From positions 186,001 to 250,000 of the forward strand of contig NW_002060967.1 in NCBI RefSeq assembly GCF_000150275.1: a stretch of DNA of 64,000 nt. The letters run 5' to 3'. Positions 1 to 11,835 of this stretch are shown here, in pieces. Within the stretch, counting starts at the first letter, position 1. The number at the start of each line of letters is the position of its first letter. The translations under genes were made by a program, and so were the position numbers. The notes beneath the pieces are model-generated. The model made no database searches. It was given only the letters and a program-made list of their open reading frames with translations, and was not told the DNA's origin. Origin of the DNA: Trichoplax adhaerens. Taxonomy: Eukaryota > Placozoa > Uniplacotomia > Trichoplacea > Trichoplacidae.

Positions 1-3000
1 GTAATTTCTACTTTTCTATGACAATAGAAGACTGTTACGATATTTTAATTGATTTTATGGTGTAGCCAAGCCATGAAATGATTACCTCAATCATAATTTA
101 GCTAAACCAATAGTAGCTGTGTTTGTGAGTATAGTGCAAATGATACTGTAGAATCCAATGTTAGGGTTAGGGTTAGGGCCATATTAACAATTTTTATCAA
201 AGAGAGATTTTATAAACTTATCATTACATTGTTTGTATCCAGATAATACGTGTATACACCTTTTCATGTTTGGCTAGTCATTATAATGCATTGCTAATTC
301 TTTTATCTATCAGCACGAAAATTTAATTCTTGGTCAACTGCCCTGTTATATTGCAGCATTGGAACTTCTCATGTGGCCCATCAGAAGGCCAAAGTGTAAA
401 GTTTCGAAGCTGTAATATTTCAATGAATGGTATTTGCTGCGATTTATCATGCATTATTTTGTAAGGTAAATTATCAAGAGTCATTAATGAATATATTAAT
501 ATTAAAGATCTTCATTCATTTTTGATAGAAATATGAACGTTGAGATTGATAGTTTCGCTAAAACTCTCTTATCTTAATTAAGAGAAAAATTACAAACGTA
601 CCTATAGCATTTCAAGATTAATAAGAAAAAGTTGGATGGAATATTAGACAATTTTAACTCTAGAAAATAATTGAAAGCAACGCTTTGTTGTATAAATTTG
701 TTTCTATTCATTGCATCCTACATTGAATTGAATAAAAATTTCTTTTATCACTTCAGTTTAAGTAATCAACGTAAATAAAAGGTATGCAATGAAAAGTATG
801 CTTTTTGATTTTGTATTCTGTCTTTGAAAGTATATTAAGAAATGACAAAATTATTTCTTGTTTACTTTCCTATTCTATATAAATGTGTAATTCTAATTAC
901 TTCTTCGTTTTTCTATTTGGAGGGTGAGAAATAGTTTTATCGGCGTAAAAGTCCGAAATTGATCATTCTCGAAGAGTTACAGAATTGTGGGTGACATGTT
1001 TTCTTGGGATAAACTCAATTTTACTATGACAAGGCTTTGGGATGGGAGTTTGTTTTCTATGATTGCCAACACCTTTGTGTCATTAGTAGTTTTGAAGGTA
1101 TAAGCAAAGGAATTCATTTGTAAGTAGACTAGGGCGGAATGAGGCAAAAGACATTCTATTAAGCAGCATTCCTCTACGTGTATCTTAGTACTATGGCCAC
1201 TGTGTTGTACCGTCATCTTTTTAATGAATTACGGATTCAGGCTAATTAAAGAGGCGAATGATTTACGCAACCATAGCAGCAATCAGATTTGAAATCGATT
1301 ACGCGTATATCCTGTACGTATATTGAACGTATATGTTAATACCTTCGTTAGAAGTAGTTTTTTTCTCTTAGTGGACTAGTATTTCAATCATGGCATGATA
1401 TATTAATAGAGACAAAGTTTCGATTCTATTAGCAGAATTAAAACTGGGTAGATTTGCAATGAATGCGATAGCTCAGTTATTAAAGTTAGAAATTCTTCTA
1501 TTTTGACTGGAGTGAGATTTGTTTTTAGCAGTGGTCGACGCACCATGGCTCCGCACCGTTGCACTAAAGTTCACATCGCTAGTCAAAATGATGTACAGTA
1601 TAAAACACGGCAGCACTTGACGTCGTTGATTGTATTTCAAGTTAGTATAAGTTTTAATTATTATTACTCATGAATTGGGCAGTGATGTTCGCCGTTAATA
1701 AAATTACCCGTAAAAGATGTATTGATACTCCAAAATAAATGAGAACAAATACATGTCGAACATATTCTTTTCACAATGAAGGGGATTACCCCCTCCCATC
1801 AGCCCCTATATAAATCTAGAAAGAGGGACATTTTTAATATTCAAAGTAGCCCGTGCACTCATTGATTAACAATAATTGCTGTAGGTAGGTACTGTCTGAA
1901 ATCGATAAATAATTGGCAATATTGAAAAAATGGCGTGATGAAATAGCCTGCATGCAGTTTTGATGCACCGCAAGAGGGCAAATCATAAGTACATGTCACT
2001 AGTGGAATAGTATAGGTAAAAGAATGGTCACCGTCAAAATGATACCGGTGAAAAACACTTCAATTCCTAATCAGAGGTTTAATAATGAAGATTCATTTTT
2101 AAGTTACCTTTTAAGATTGGATAATTTAATCAGTATGGTCACTTTCAAAGTAATCGATTGAGTTGAACTACAGTTTATTGTACTGTGTATCTTAGTCTAC
2201 GTGTATTGTAAACCGGCTACTTTATTTGGGTTAAAACGGAACCTTATCCGATAGCATAATCTCGTTGAGAATTCTACATCGTAAGATTGTGTAGCGATAT
2301 ACGTGTATTTGGTTCGTGTTTTTATACCAGTCATTATAACCTAAATTCGTCTACAGTATGATAACGCGGCTACCCATTTTCCACCTTGCCGCAACATTGA
2401 CATTTCTCCTGGGAGACAAGACGTGACTATCAGAGGTTTGTCGATGCCACGAAACCGCTGAAAGCGATTCCGCGTCCATGAGGAACCTCTAGCCCAAAGC
2501 GCAATTTTCTATTTTTCACTGAATTATTATCACTGCTGTACTTGATCACGTCATTCAATGACTCAACGCACTATTTCAGAGCGCTGCACTGCCAATCCGT
2601 TTGCATCTTGTCGACTTCGACTGAACACTGAGCAGAGAGCAGGTGGTGAACTAGTGATGCTATAAATAAAAACAACGAAATGAACTATTTTTGCCTCCAA
2701 CTGATTCTATCGCTTTTCATCATACACCATAGGAAAGTGCATGTGCCATTTCAGCCCTTGCTGTAATTGCAACAACAGAGCTGGAAGTCAACGATTTACT
2801 ATTCAATGTGCCATTTCAGTCGTCGCTAACGTTGTAGTGGCATTGGATGCTAATAGCTATCCCATTAGTCGAAAGTGTCACTGGACTTGGACGCACCTTA
2901 CTACAGACTACGATTGGGCAAGAGATGACTGCACCAAGGTCAGGCCAACACGACTTGTGTTGGTATATTGAGTTGCACTTGTACCCTTGGACACTGTACA

Positions 3001-3330
3001 GTCCTGGAAGAAGTTGGTGGCTGCCATCGGGGAAGGTCGGGGAAGGGGGGTACTAACGAATACAAGGCAGGAGGATAAGCTTATTTATTCCTTGAGTAGC
3101 TGTTAGGCCATAGAAATAAATGAGATTTTTTTGACTCAATGGCTTAACAATAACTAAGCCCAGTCGATCTTCCTCTACCCTGTACTGTGCATGTCCATTT
3201 CACTTTTAAGTTTGGATTTCTGCTTTTCATCTTATTTTGCGCATGGAAATCGCAGTGTAGTTATGGGCTTGAGCGACTGGATACAGATCACTACAGTAGA
3301 AATGACCAGTTGAAACGGTCATTTCTCAAA
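1..3330. other. Intergenic DNA, no supported gene
   Basis: I see no exon chain, recognisable protein family or RNA gene here. The open frames are short, and those near 2.7-3.05 kb have no splice context or family signal. The stretch contains a three-unit TTAGGG motif at 161-178 and otherwise unremarkable AT-rich sequence. The promoter of the first receptor gene probably lies toward the right side of this region or just after it, but no promoter element could be recognised. Confidence 0.5.
161..178 (+). repeat. Interstitial telomere-like (TTAGGG)3
   Basis: Three perfect head-to-tail TTAGGG units, the animal telomere repeat. It is too short to be a chromosome end and is surrounded by ordinary AT-rich sequence, so it is read as an interstitial motif. 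A related CCCTAA run occurs inside an intron near 12294-12307, and a degenerate G-rich version near 25403-25423. Confidence 0.8.
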
Positions 3331-3335
3331 TTTTG

Positions 3336-3616
3336 AATACAGTACTGTACACTGTACAGTGCAGTGCTGTACAGTGCATACAGTACAGTACAGTACTATA
3401 CTGTACAGTCGCTACAGTGTACAGTGTACAGTACAGTACAGTGTACAATACTGTACAGTTCCGTAAAACGTCACTCTCCCAAATCTGAAGCCAAAAAAAT
3501 TCGCGAAACGAACAACCTACAGTACTCTGCACTGTACAGTACAGTACTGTACAGCGAGTAACACAATACAGTACTGTACACACTACTGTACAGTACACTG
3601 CTCAGTAGTGTGGACT
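3336..3616. repeat. Palindromic ACTGTACAGT tract
   Basis: A dense run of overlapping TACAGTA, ACTGTAC and GTACAGTAC words. Each word is close to its own reverse complement, so both strands read almost alike and open frames on both strands are artefacts rich in Tyr, Cys, Thr and Val. A middle part (about 3461-3520) interrupts the tract with ordinary sequence. Shorter runs of the same words recur at about 4455-4500, 5855-5960, 41110-42180, 55910-55975 and 57050-57080. The tract is not a regular tandem array with a fixed period. It reads more like local expansion of a short palindromic word. Confidence 0.75.
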
Positions 3617-3946
3617 ACAGTACACTACATATCCTTTCCTTACCATCCGGACGGTACTGGAATGCACTGTGAACACGCAAAAAAACACAAACAAGACGAT
3701 ACACAACTTTGAAGTACTCTATGTATAATATGCAATCCTACACACTTGATAAACAGTCTTGATGACATTTTTCCAACACATGGCGTTGGTAACTGTTGTC
3801 CGCCTTCTTGATGTTATCACTTAAGAAGCTTCATCGAAATCGCTATAAAAAGATTATTTATGATCCTTTGGTCCATTTGATAACTGTATAAAAAGCTAAA
3901 GTGAATCTTGCCTGCAATTACCTACTAGTCGATCTCGGAAATCCTC

Positions 3947-6900
3947 ATGGAGATACGCTGGAGAAACTGTGTCCTTCTTTATTTTTGTCTAGTCATAGGC
4001 ATTGCCATGTCGGTGAGAAAGAATTTTTCCGACGAAGCACTATGGCGATCGGCTTGTGCTCGAGTTTGTAGAGAGGTAATGTGCTAAACTACTACCCAAT
4101 CTTTACATTCTATTATCGCCTAGCATTCGAAATTTCCATCTCCATGTTACAGCAATTTTTTTTCCATTTACTTTTACCTTCCATTAATTTCCTTGAAAGG
4201 AAATGTTTTACCACCACTAATTATATTTGGATGGAAAATGCCTTTGCATCATCTTTGAATTTCATATTGAGTCCCAAACTTACATCATCAATCCTTCCAT
4301 TGGAACATACATGATATAGCCTTATACTGAATGGATGGAAATGGAAATTGATGAATGTTGGATACATAGTTAGAAAACATTTACTCTTGATTAAGCCAAG
4401 TATTGACGGAGAAGAAGTTGTTGTACTGTTCAGCTATGCTAGTTTCACCTTATTGTGTACAGTACTTGTGTGTACTCTCTACTGTACTGTACATTGTGGT
4501 GTTGCCGTTTTTACTGCTGTGCGTACGGGGTACGGGTGCCGGTCAGCGTAGTGTCGGAAACCAGCGATCTTGCGTAGTACTGTACAGTAAAGAAAACAGG
4601 AATGTGCTGTCATAGTAGGGAGACTGCGGCACTTTACAAAATAAAAATTGGTTAGTGACTTCTGAGTGTTTTCATGTTTTACATATCGGCTAAAAGTCAT
4701 TTACCATAATTTTAAGAAATCCAATTTTGACCTGGCCTTTTTCTACGCAAAGGAAATAATTCTTGTAGACTCTCGGATAAAAGTGATAGCGATCCCTTGA
4801 ATAATGACTGTGTATTCAACGGAGAGGCACGTAAACTCTCGGACTGTCACTGTTACTAGAATAGTAGGCACGGCAGAACTTGAGAAGTACCGTCGTGTTT
4901 TTTTTGTGGATTAACTCATTAACATGATGTTACAGTTAAGTAATATTTAGTGTCGTCTGCTTTCTTTGGGCAAAAACAAGTTCTAATTACAAGTTAGTAA
5001 ATTGGTAGAGTACCTGTCTGTGTCTTGTATTGATAATTTGATATACATGTGCAATACAGTGCATTTTGAAAATTGGAGTTGCAATGCTCGGTATTCCCGT
5101 ATATGCCTCTGGATCATATTATTTTTTTTCCCTTCCATTTTTTTTTTGGTAGCGATGATGTCCTTTGTACGGTCTTTTAAAATGGGTTTTTCCGTGACGA
5201 GTTATATTTTTGCTCACTCATTTCTATCAAGGCAGACAGTAATACCCTATAACTAGCGTGATTATACCGTACCGTACAGTATGTCGCAACTATCTCCCAT
5301 GAAAAATTTTCAAACTTTGTACTTATGTATCCCGATAAAGAGTAACAAATTGATTGCTGCTATTCTACGGCCTTCGTCCTGTTTTGTCAATTGGGTTGCC
5401 GATCCGGGCGCACAGTATGCCGTCGTGCCGTCTATGTACAGTATCCACTATAGACTGAAAAAAAAGTATGTACATTACTGATTAACTACTCTAGACCGAC
5501 CCTGATTCTTTATTTGCCTTTTCAGTTTTGCCACACAATTTCGTGTAGCAAACTGCTGGTGTTGAACACCACTAAAGCCTATTATTGAATACTTATTTTA
5601 CTAATTGTATCTCCACCGCTTAATTATTGAAGCAAGATAATCCCAATGTTCTTGGCTTGTTTTAAATTTCGCTTAACATAGAGAAAGACGTCAGAATGTT
5701 TGACTTCATCATGTACGTCAATCCTATTCGACGGTCTCTATGCGTTTCGTGCACTAACGTTGGAAAAAATTTTTCTCTTTTTTTCTTTTTCGGATGGCAT
5801 TTTTTTTTTTTCACTGGACCAGTACCCTGGTTCACACACTGTCCAATTCTTACAGTACAGTACAAGAATTTGGGTCTACTGTACCGTAGGAAAATGATTG
5901 TAGCTATCCTAATACTGTACTGTTTTGTACAGTATTACCGTCAACGCTACAGTACGATACTGTACTGGTGCGTATTCTATGCCAATCGATTGCGGTTGAC
6001 CCCTTTTATTGATCAGAAGATATCTATATCTATACTGTATATACTGTATGTTGTATAGATATAGATATAGATATACTGTATATAGTATAAATAACTAACT
6101 AGATCTTAAACAATAATCTGCGATGCAAAATAAGAGATGGGTTGGGCTAGTGGAAACAGTACAATGCTGCATAATAGTGTCCTTTTGCCAGCCCTTTTCC
6201 GTGATTAGTGAAAGAATAGTGTACAAACTAGAATGACCTGAGACAATTACAACACGATTCTCTACTCTACACTACCGTATGATACAACGTACACTGGTAT
6301 CATGATTATCATGAATTATTTGTAAAAGGGAATCGTGTAAATGAGGACTTTGGCGATTTGAAAATTTCTAAAATGCGTGGATAGACTATTTTATTACTCT
6401 GTAGTACCATGCAGAATCAAATCAGATTGAACGTGAATGGTATAATTCTTAACCACATTTGATGCTTATATTGATTTTCTTCTTCAATCTTGTTTTATTA
6501 GGAAGAGGTTCTTGGCAATGAACCTTTATGTCTGTTGAATGATAGTGTATGTAGGCGTGCCTGCGAAATACCTTGCCACATGAAAAAATACGACGGTGTT
6601 CTAGACTGTGAGAAAACTTGCAGTGTCGAAATAAGCGCAAGAAATTGGACTGAATTTGAAGTATGCAAAAGTAACTGCAAGCTAGCAAGCAAATTCTTTT
6701 TTATTCCTTTAAGACCATGTAAGTTGCTTTATGGTATAAACAACGCTTGATTATTTACTATCGCAATTTTTTACAGCACTGATTGACAGTGCTGTGATAA
6801 TTGTCATTGAGTAAATCATTTATCGTAGAATTTTTTAAAACAATATAGCAAATGATTGAAATATGTTATTATATACATTCGCAAGTGCCAGCTATCGGTA

Positions 6901-9419
6901 ATACTCTTAATAATATACTGTATCTTGATATTGGTCATTTATAGACGTAGATTTTAAGAATCTATCGCTTCCCGAATTTGAAAAATATATTGGAAGTAAG
7001 AGGCATCGTATTAATAACAATAGCATTATTCAATTTTGGGTTCTTATTGGAGTAGTCAATTTTCATTGAATTGTTAACCTCGACATTGAATAAATGATGG
7101 ATTTTATTAATCTTAGCCGACCTATCTTGGCCGGATCTGCGATGCAATGATAAAGGCTTTGTTGTATCTCCACCTCCACAGCACGACGATCCATGTAAGT
7201 ACTGTAGAGATAGTCCCAATTTAGGGTGAATATCGTAATGCTGTATTCTTAAGAATGTATCAAAAGTATTTCATCATTAATAACTGGTGTCATCACTTGC
7301 TATGTTTCAAACCGCAAACGATCAAATATGTACTTGCCCTAGAGAACTACCATCCGATGTAATAACCGATGATTTCTTTTACGTACCTGATAACAAATCT
7401 TGCTTGACTGTTACCGAACATGAGCATCTGACTTTACAGTTGCGCTGGAATGGACGTAAGTTTCCTTAATACCCCATTAGTAGTCAGTAGATGAATTACA
7501 ACTCGCATAAAGTAGAGTGCATCCTTAATAAGTTGAAATCATCTAAGGTGATGAGATACTGCTTTTATATAGCTTCTCATAGAATGTACGAAGTTATCGT
7601 GACTGACGTGATCAACGAAAATAGTTCTCAGCCGTTATATCGATGTAAAGTAGTGAAAGAGCCGAAACTCGACTTAAATAATATCGATGAAATATTTCCA
7701 TTATCCCAAATACACAAGGGGTTAGCTGTTTCCATCATTGATGCTGAACCAAGGTATCTTTTGAAAGTGCCACAGTACGTTGTAAAAACAAATAGCAAGG
7801 CCGCCCTTTACGTCAACGGAAAACTTGGTTTAATTCCTCCCAAAGCTTCTACACCTTCCGTAGGAGTTATCGCTACAACAAGCACCTTAGCAAAAACAAC
7901 CGTTGAAGACACGAGCAAATCGACTACTGATTATGCAACGACAACAACGGCAAAGACTGCTAAATTGACAACATCACCACCGGGTATAGGCTTATTCTGT
8001 ATGATAGAATCATTTAAATAATCACGTTGCCGTTCTAAACCGAATTATACTCTTTTCAGGAACGTCCTTATCGGAAGTCACCTTAATAGTAGTCCTAGCT
8101 GTTGTTGTTACGGTAGGCGCAATAATTGGCGCCTATTTCATATATAAATGGCACAAGAAAAGATCACCAGTTTTGAAAAAAGAAGAGGAAATTACGAAAA
8201 TGCCTTCAAAGCTCGTGAAAGATGTCTTACCACCGCCAAATCTACCTGTGACAGGTATGATATTCTTTACTTTCAATAACTTGACACAACAATATACATA
8301 CAATGTAATGCGGTATCATTCATCCGGATTAGGCGAATGCCAAAACGAGAAATGTATTGAGCAATATAAGCTGTTGGAAAAAAGAGTTGATGAAATTTTA
8401 ATGGGATTGAAGAATGGTGAGTACGATTTTATCGTTGCAAATGATATTCTTCTTGATATCTCTTTTACGATAAGTAGCTAACGTTGACGTTGTCGTTACG
8501 TTTTATTATTTACATAGACCGTCCAGTTAATCTAACACCAACCACGGTTTACATAGCCACAGCCAACGTGTGCCCAACTGTCAAGACATTAATGCAGTCT
8601 TTACAAGCCCTTGAGTATGATTGTGCTCTTCCAGCAATGGAGAAAGACAAGGCTTTTGAAGTTGGTGATGGTCCTTGGACGTTTCAACGATTAGCCTCAG
8701 CAAGCAAGGTTCAATTACAGTTGACAGTCATAATTTCCTTATCTAAATTGTTGATATGAAAGTTCTATTGATTATTTATTGATAGTTGTTGCATTTCCCT
8801 CTTGTGTGCAATTCTACGCATATAGATTATTATGATTGTAAGCCAAGAGCTGCTCAAATGTATTAGTCTCTTCGAGAAAACATTAAGCGTTGGAGATTCT
8901 GGTGGTACCTTTTCGAATTCAGAACTTCGAATGATTTGTGAATGGAAATATGCACTCAGTTTGGAGTATGACTTTCCTACACAGAGTCGTCTTATTTTGG
9001 CTGCAGTAGACGATACTGATAGTGATACTATCAAGAGTATTCTCACTTTACAATCCAAGTCTGTGCTAAGATTGCCCGCTGATCGATGCAAAATCTTGGC
9101 GGCTGTGACCGGTTTATCGGAATCAGATTGTCGCGTTAACATTACTGTACAGAAGACTATGCCGGAGAAAAAGTCCGATCAACCTGATGATCGATTTGAA
9201 ATACCGCTATCGGATGAACTATTAAGGGAATTGTCATCCTGTGAAGACAGTTATGCATCTGATGATGATAGCGATATATCAGATAATGACACTTTAAGTA
9301 TCATTATTAATGAGAATCGCCTTCCACCCCTATTTGTTCCGGATGTAAGTATACCAATAGAAGATATCGGACGTACAAAGACCCAAACTGAAATGATCGA
9401 TCCATACGCTTATGCCTAG
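3947..9419 (+). CDS. SEFIR-domain (IL-17-receptor-like) transmembrane receptor, family gene 1
   Basis: A single-pass receptor of about 740 residues, predicted to sit in the plasma membrane and signal through a cytoplasmic SEFIR domain. Exons inferred: 3947-4075 (signal peptide, VLLYFCLVIGIA core), 6502-6718 (about 10 Cys), 6945-6995, 7117-7194, about 7297-7455 (unclear start), about 7516-7983 (beta-rich, then a Thr-rich stalk), 8060-8416 (transmembrane LIVVLAVVVTVGAIIGAYF followed by KWHKKR), 8518-8708 and 8826-9419 (SEFIR and acidic tail ending YAYA). The SEFIR evidence is strand VYIATA, a helix, then conserved Trp before ASK/IIMIVSQE, with a phase-0 intron exactly at that junction as in gene 3. 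Exon phases agree at every junction except the acceptor of the fifth exon, where no AG is visible. Ligand and adaptor are unknown. A TIR domain is the main alternative, but its usual box motifs are not seen. Confidence 0.78.
4076..6501 (+). other. Large first intron of receptor gene 1
   Basis: Bounded by GTAATG after the signal-peptide exon and TTTTATTAG before the Cys-rich exon, both phase 0. No exon is recognisable inside. It holds several ACTGTAC-rich patches (about 4455-4500 and 5855-5960), T-rich tracts near 5120-5150 and 5768-5810, and a perfect inverted repeat at 6021-6069. Confidence 0.6.
6021..6069. repeat. Perfect 15-nt inverted repeat (hairpin)
   Basis: The left arm at 6021-6035 (ATATCTATATCTATA) and the right arm at 6055-6069 are exact reverse complements, separated by a 19-nt spacer that itself contains two ACTGTAT words. 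In RNA this would fold into a stem-loop inside intron 1 of receptor gene 1. No function can be assigned. Low-complexity AT sequence makes chance formation plausible. Confidence 0.6.
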
Positions 9420-9477
9420 CGAATGCATAAATTTTTCGTTTTAATTTACTGTAAGTCATATTACTATGTAACATTTA

Positions 9478-9509
<32 letters not shown>

Positions 9510-11835
9510 AGTATTGGATTAGAGATATAACTTATCGCTATAATTGCAGTTTTGATTAAATTTGATGCGCTTGTTACTAAAGCAAGATTTGGTTACGCCC
9601 TGACTTATGCGTGACCTGACTGGAGTCATCACATAACTTGTATCACAATCACAATAATTGACGGATTATGTATCTATTTGTATTGTTTGATACCTGTAAA
9701 TTCCTTCGTCGAAGATTGATTTTGGTGTTGTTAGCATTAAATTACTTTCGCTAACTGCAAAAATATAATTGTAGATATATCATTAACCACCAGTAGTACA
9801 ATGTACATTATAATTATACGTTACTGACTCTAAATCTCTATTGATGACATTTTTCGAAGCGTAATTCTATCAGAATTATTACCTCTATTTTATCTCGAAT
9901 AATGAATGAACTGGTTCACGCTAAAGTAAACTATTATTGTCATTATATGTATGTTTTCTCACCTTGTTAATTATTATAAATGCAATTTAAAGTTGTAAAT
10001 CTTACTGTTGATAAAACCATAAGTGTAATTGTTCTAAAATTATCAAGCGTGCACTCAAACATAATTTGCCACCTGTGCACCATTATCCTATTTTAATAGT
10101 TGTAACCTAATACATGTTTATCTTTTACAACTTTGAAAAGAATAACTTCAGGTAAAGTGGCAACTGGATAATACAAAACTATTCGTTATAAAGATATTAA
10201 TTCATTTCTCTCTCTTTATATGCAAGTACGCTTAGAGTGAGAGAAATTTTAACGTATTATTAGTTAGTTCATTAGTATATTTTGTGGTATCAATTACGCA
10301 GTCAGCCATATTGTACAATATAAAATAATCTCTTATCAAAGGCTAATTCTATATACAGTAATGATAAATGTTGAATTTTATTGATTAATATACTACCACC
10401 TGGTTAATTAAATTATGTATCTGATCTCATTTTGAGTAATTTTTGTTCCATTGAAGGGTTTCATTAATTAATTATTAATAAACAAAAATTTTACTGCTAT
10501 TCTGTGAAGAGCCTATCAGTAATTACGTAAAAGAATAACGAGCGAACAAGTTCTATGTTCAATTTATACCTTATCAAAGTAGATCAGATTAGAAAGTTGC
10601 TGCAGTAGAAGTATACCTGCCGTTGTTGAGATAAAGTGTGTTGTATCGAACTTCAATTTTACTACTACAGTACTCATATATTTAATTGAGCCGTATAAAA
10701 TTTTGGGACTGCCCTTGTTTCAAGAAAATGGTGTGGGTTTTACAAGAGACGTAACCAATCACCCACAAGTTCAATAAACTAAATCAACAATAGGATTGCA
10801 TGGAGCACTGGTCTGTTACTCTTGGAATACATTTGCGAGAACATTGATGACAATCGAAATTTAAAAGTAATTCATGAGTAAATTAGTTTTAGTAAGTTTC
10901 ATAGGTAGTCCTGGTTCCTAAATACACTTGAAAGATTAGCGTAGAGCTATCGGCTATTATTGCTTCCTCAATGTAAACCAATCAAGGTAAAATTTCAAGT
11001 TCGAATGCATGACAGAGTCCATCACCACTCTATCCATAGCACAGTGTGATCCTCGACTGGTCCAATTCATTGTCACGATTTTGACTAATTTCAATCTACG
11101 GTCTGCCATCTTGTGAAACATTAGCAATGATGTCAATTTCCCTTTTATACACTTATATCCGTTTCCACTAGTAATAGGCTGTTGGCACTTTACAATCCGT
11201 AAAATTGTGCCTTATATCAATTTCGAGGATTGTTGAAATCAAAGTCGTAGACTTAGAGCTACTATGCTATTAATAATCACTGTGCACTTTATAGTCACGA
11301 CTTGTTAATAATTTACATCAGTAATAGTAGACATCTGTTTTACATCTTTGGTGAGGGGTACCGTCATGACGTCAGTATTGAACCCTGCAGACTCTGGGTG
11401 TACAATAGTATAGTGTCCCAAACAGCTGTCTGAGGCTATACTAAACAATGTATTACGATCGTCACACATTGGAGCCTACACTCAGCTCCAGAACGAGACA
11501 GTTTCGGACAGAGTGGATGGATGACCTATACTATTAAATAAAAAACATCAGCTAGCCGGGACTATTTACTATAAGCTTCTTTCCTCTGTTTACCTCTATT
11601 TACCTCCAGCATCAATCAGTTCGTTTTCACCATCGTAGTTATCCTGGCATTCCAATTCATTCAGAAGCTCGATAGCATAAATTAAAAGTATCGCCAAGGC
11701 AATCAATATCGATTCAGTTTTTCAATTTTAAAGATTAGACTGTTAAAGTGGGAGAACGTGATCTAATTCTTGCTGACGTGATCAAGAAAGGAAAGCAAAA
11801 CAATCTCCAGATTGATACGATCGATGGATTAAAAA
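9420..11835. other. Spacer between receptor genes 1 and 2
   Basis: No coding exon recognised. A dinucleotide TA tract lies at about 9476-9510, just after the gene 1 stop codon. The rest is AT-rich single-copy-looking sequence that should contain the end of gene 1 and the promoter of gene 2, neither of which shows a motif I can name. Confidence 0.5.
9476..9510. repeat. (TA)n microsatellite
   Basis: A run of alternating T and A directly after the 3' end of receptor gene 1, with minor interruption at the right side. Confidence 0.85.

Noticed and set aside
2741-3056. Two overlapping + strand frames
   Set aside because: No family, no plausible start or splice context, and the frames overlap each other in different registers.
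3326-3598. Open frames on both strands over the palindromic tract
   Set aside because: The products are repeats of Tyr, Cys, Thr and Val produced by the ACTGTACAGT words and have no protein character.
8765-9142. 125-codon minus-strand frame
   Set aside because: It is antisense to the last SEFIR exon of receptor gene 1, which has homology and matching splice phases.
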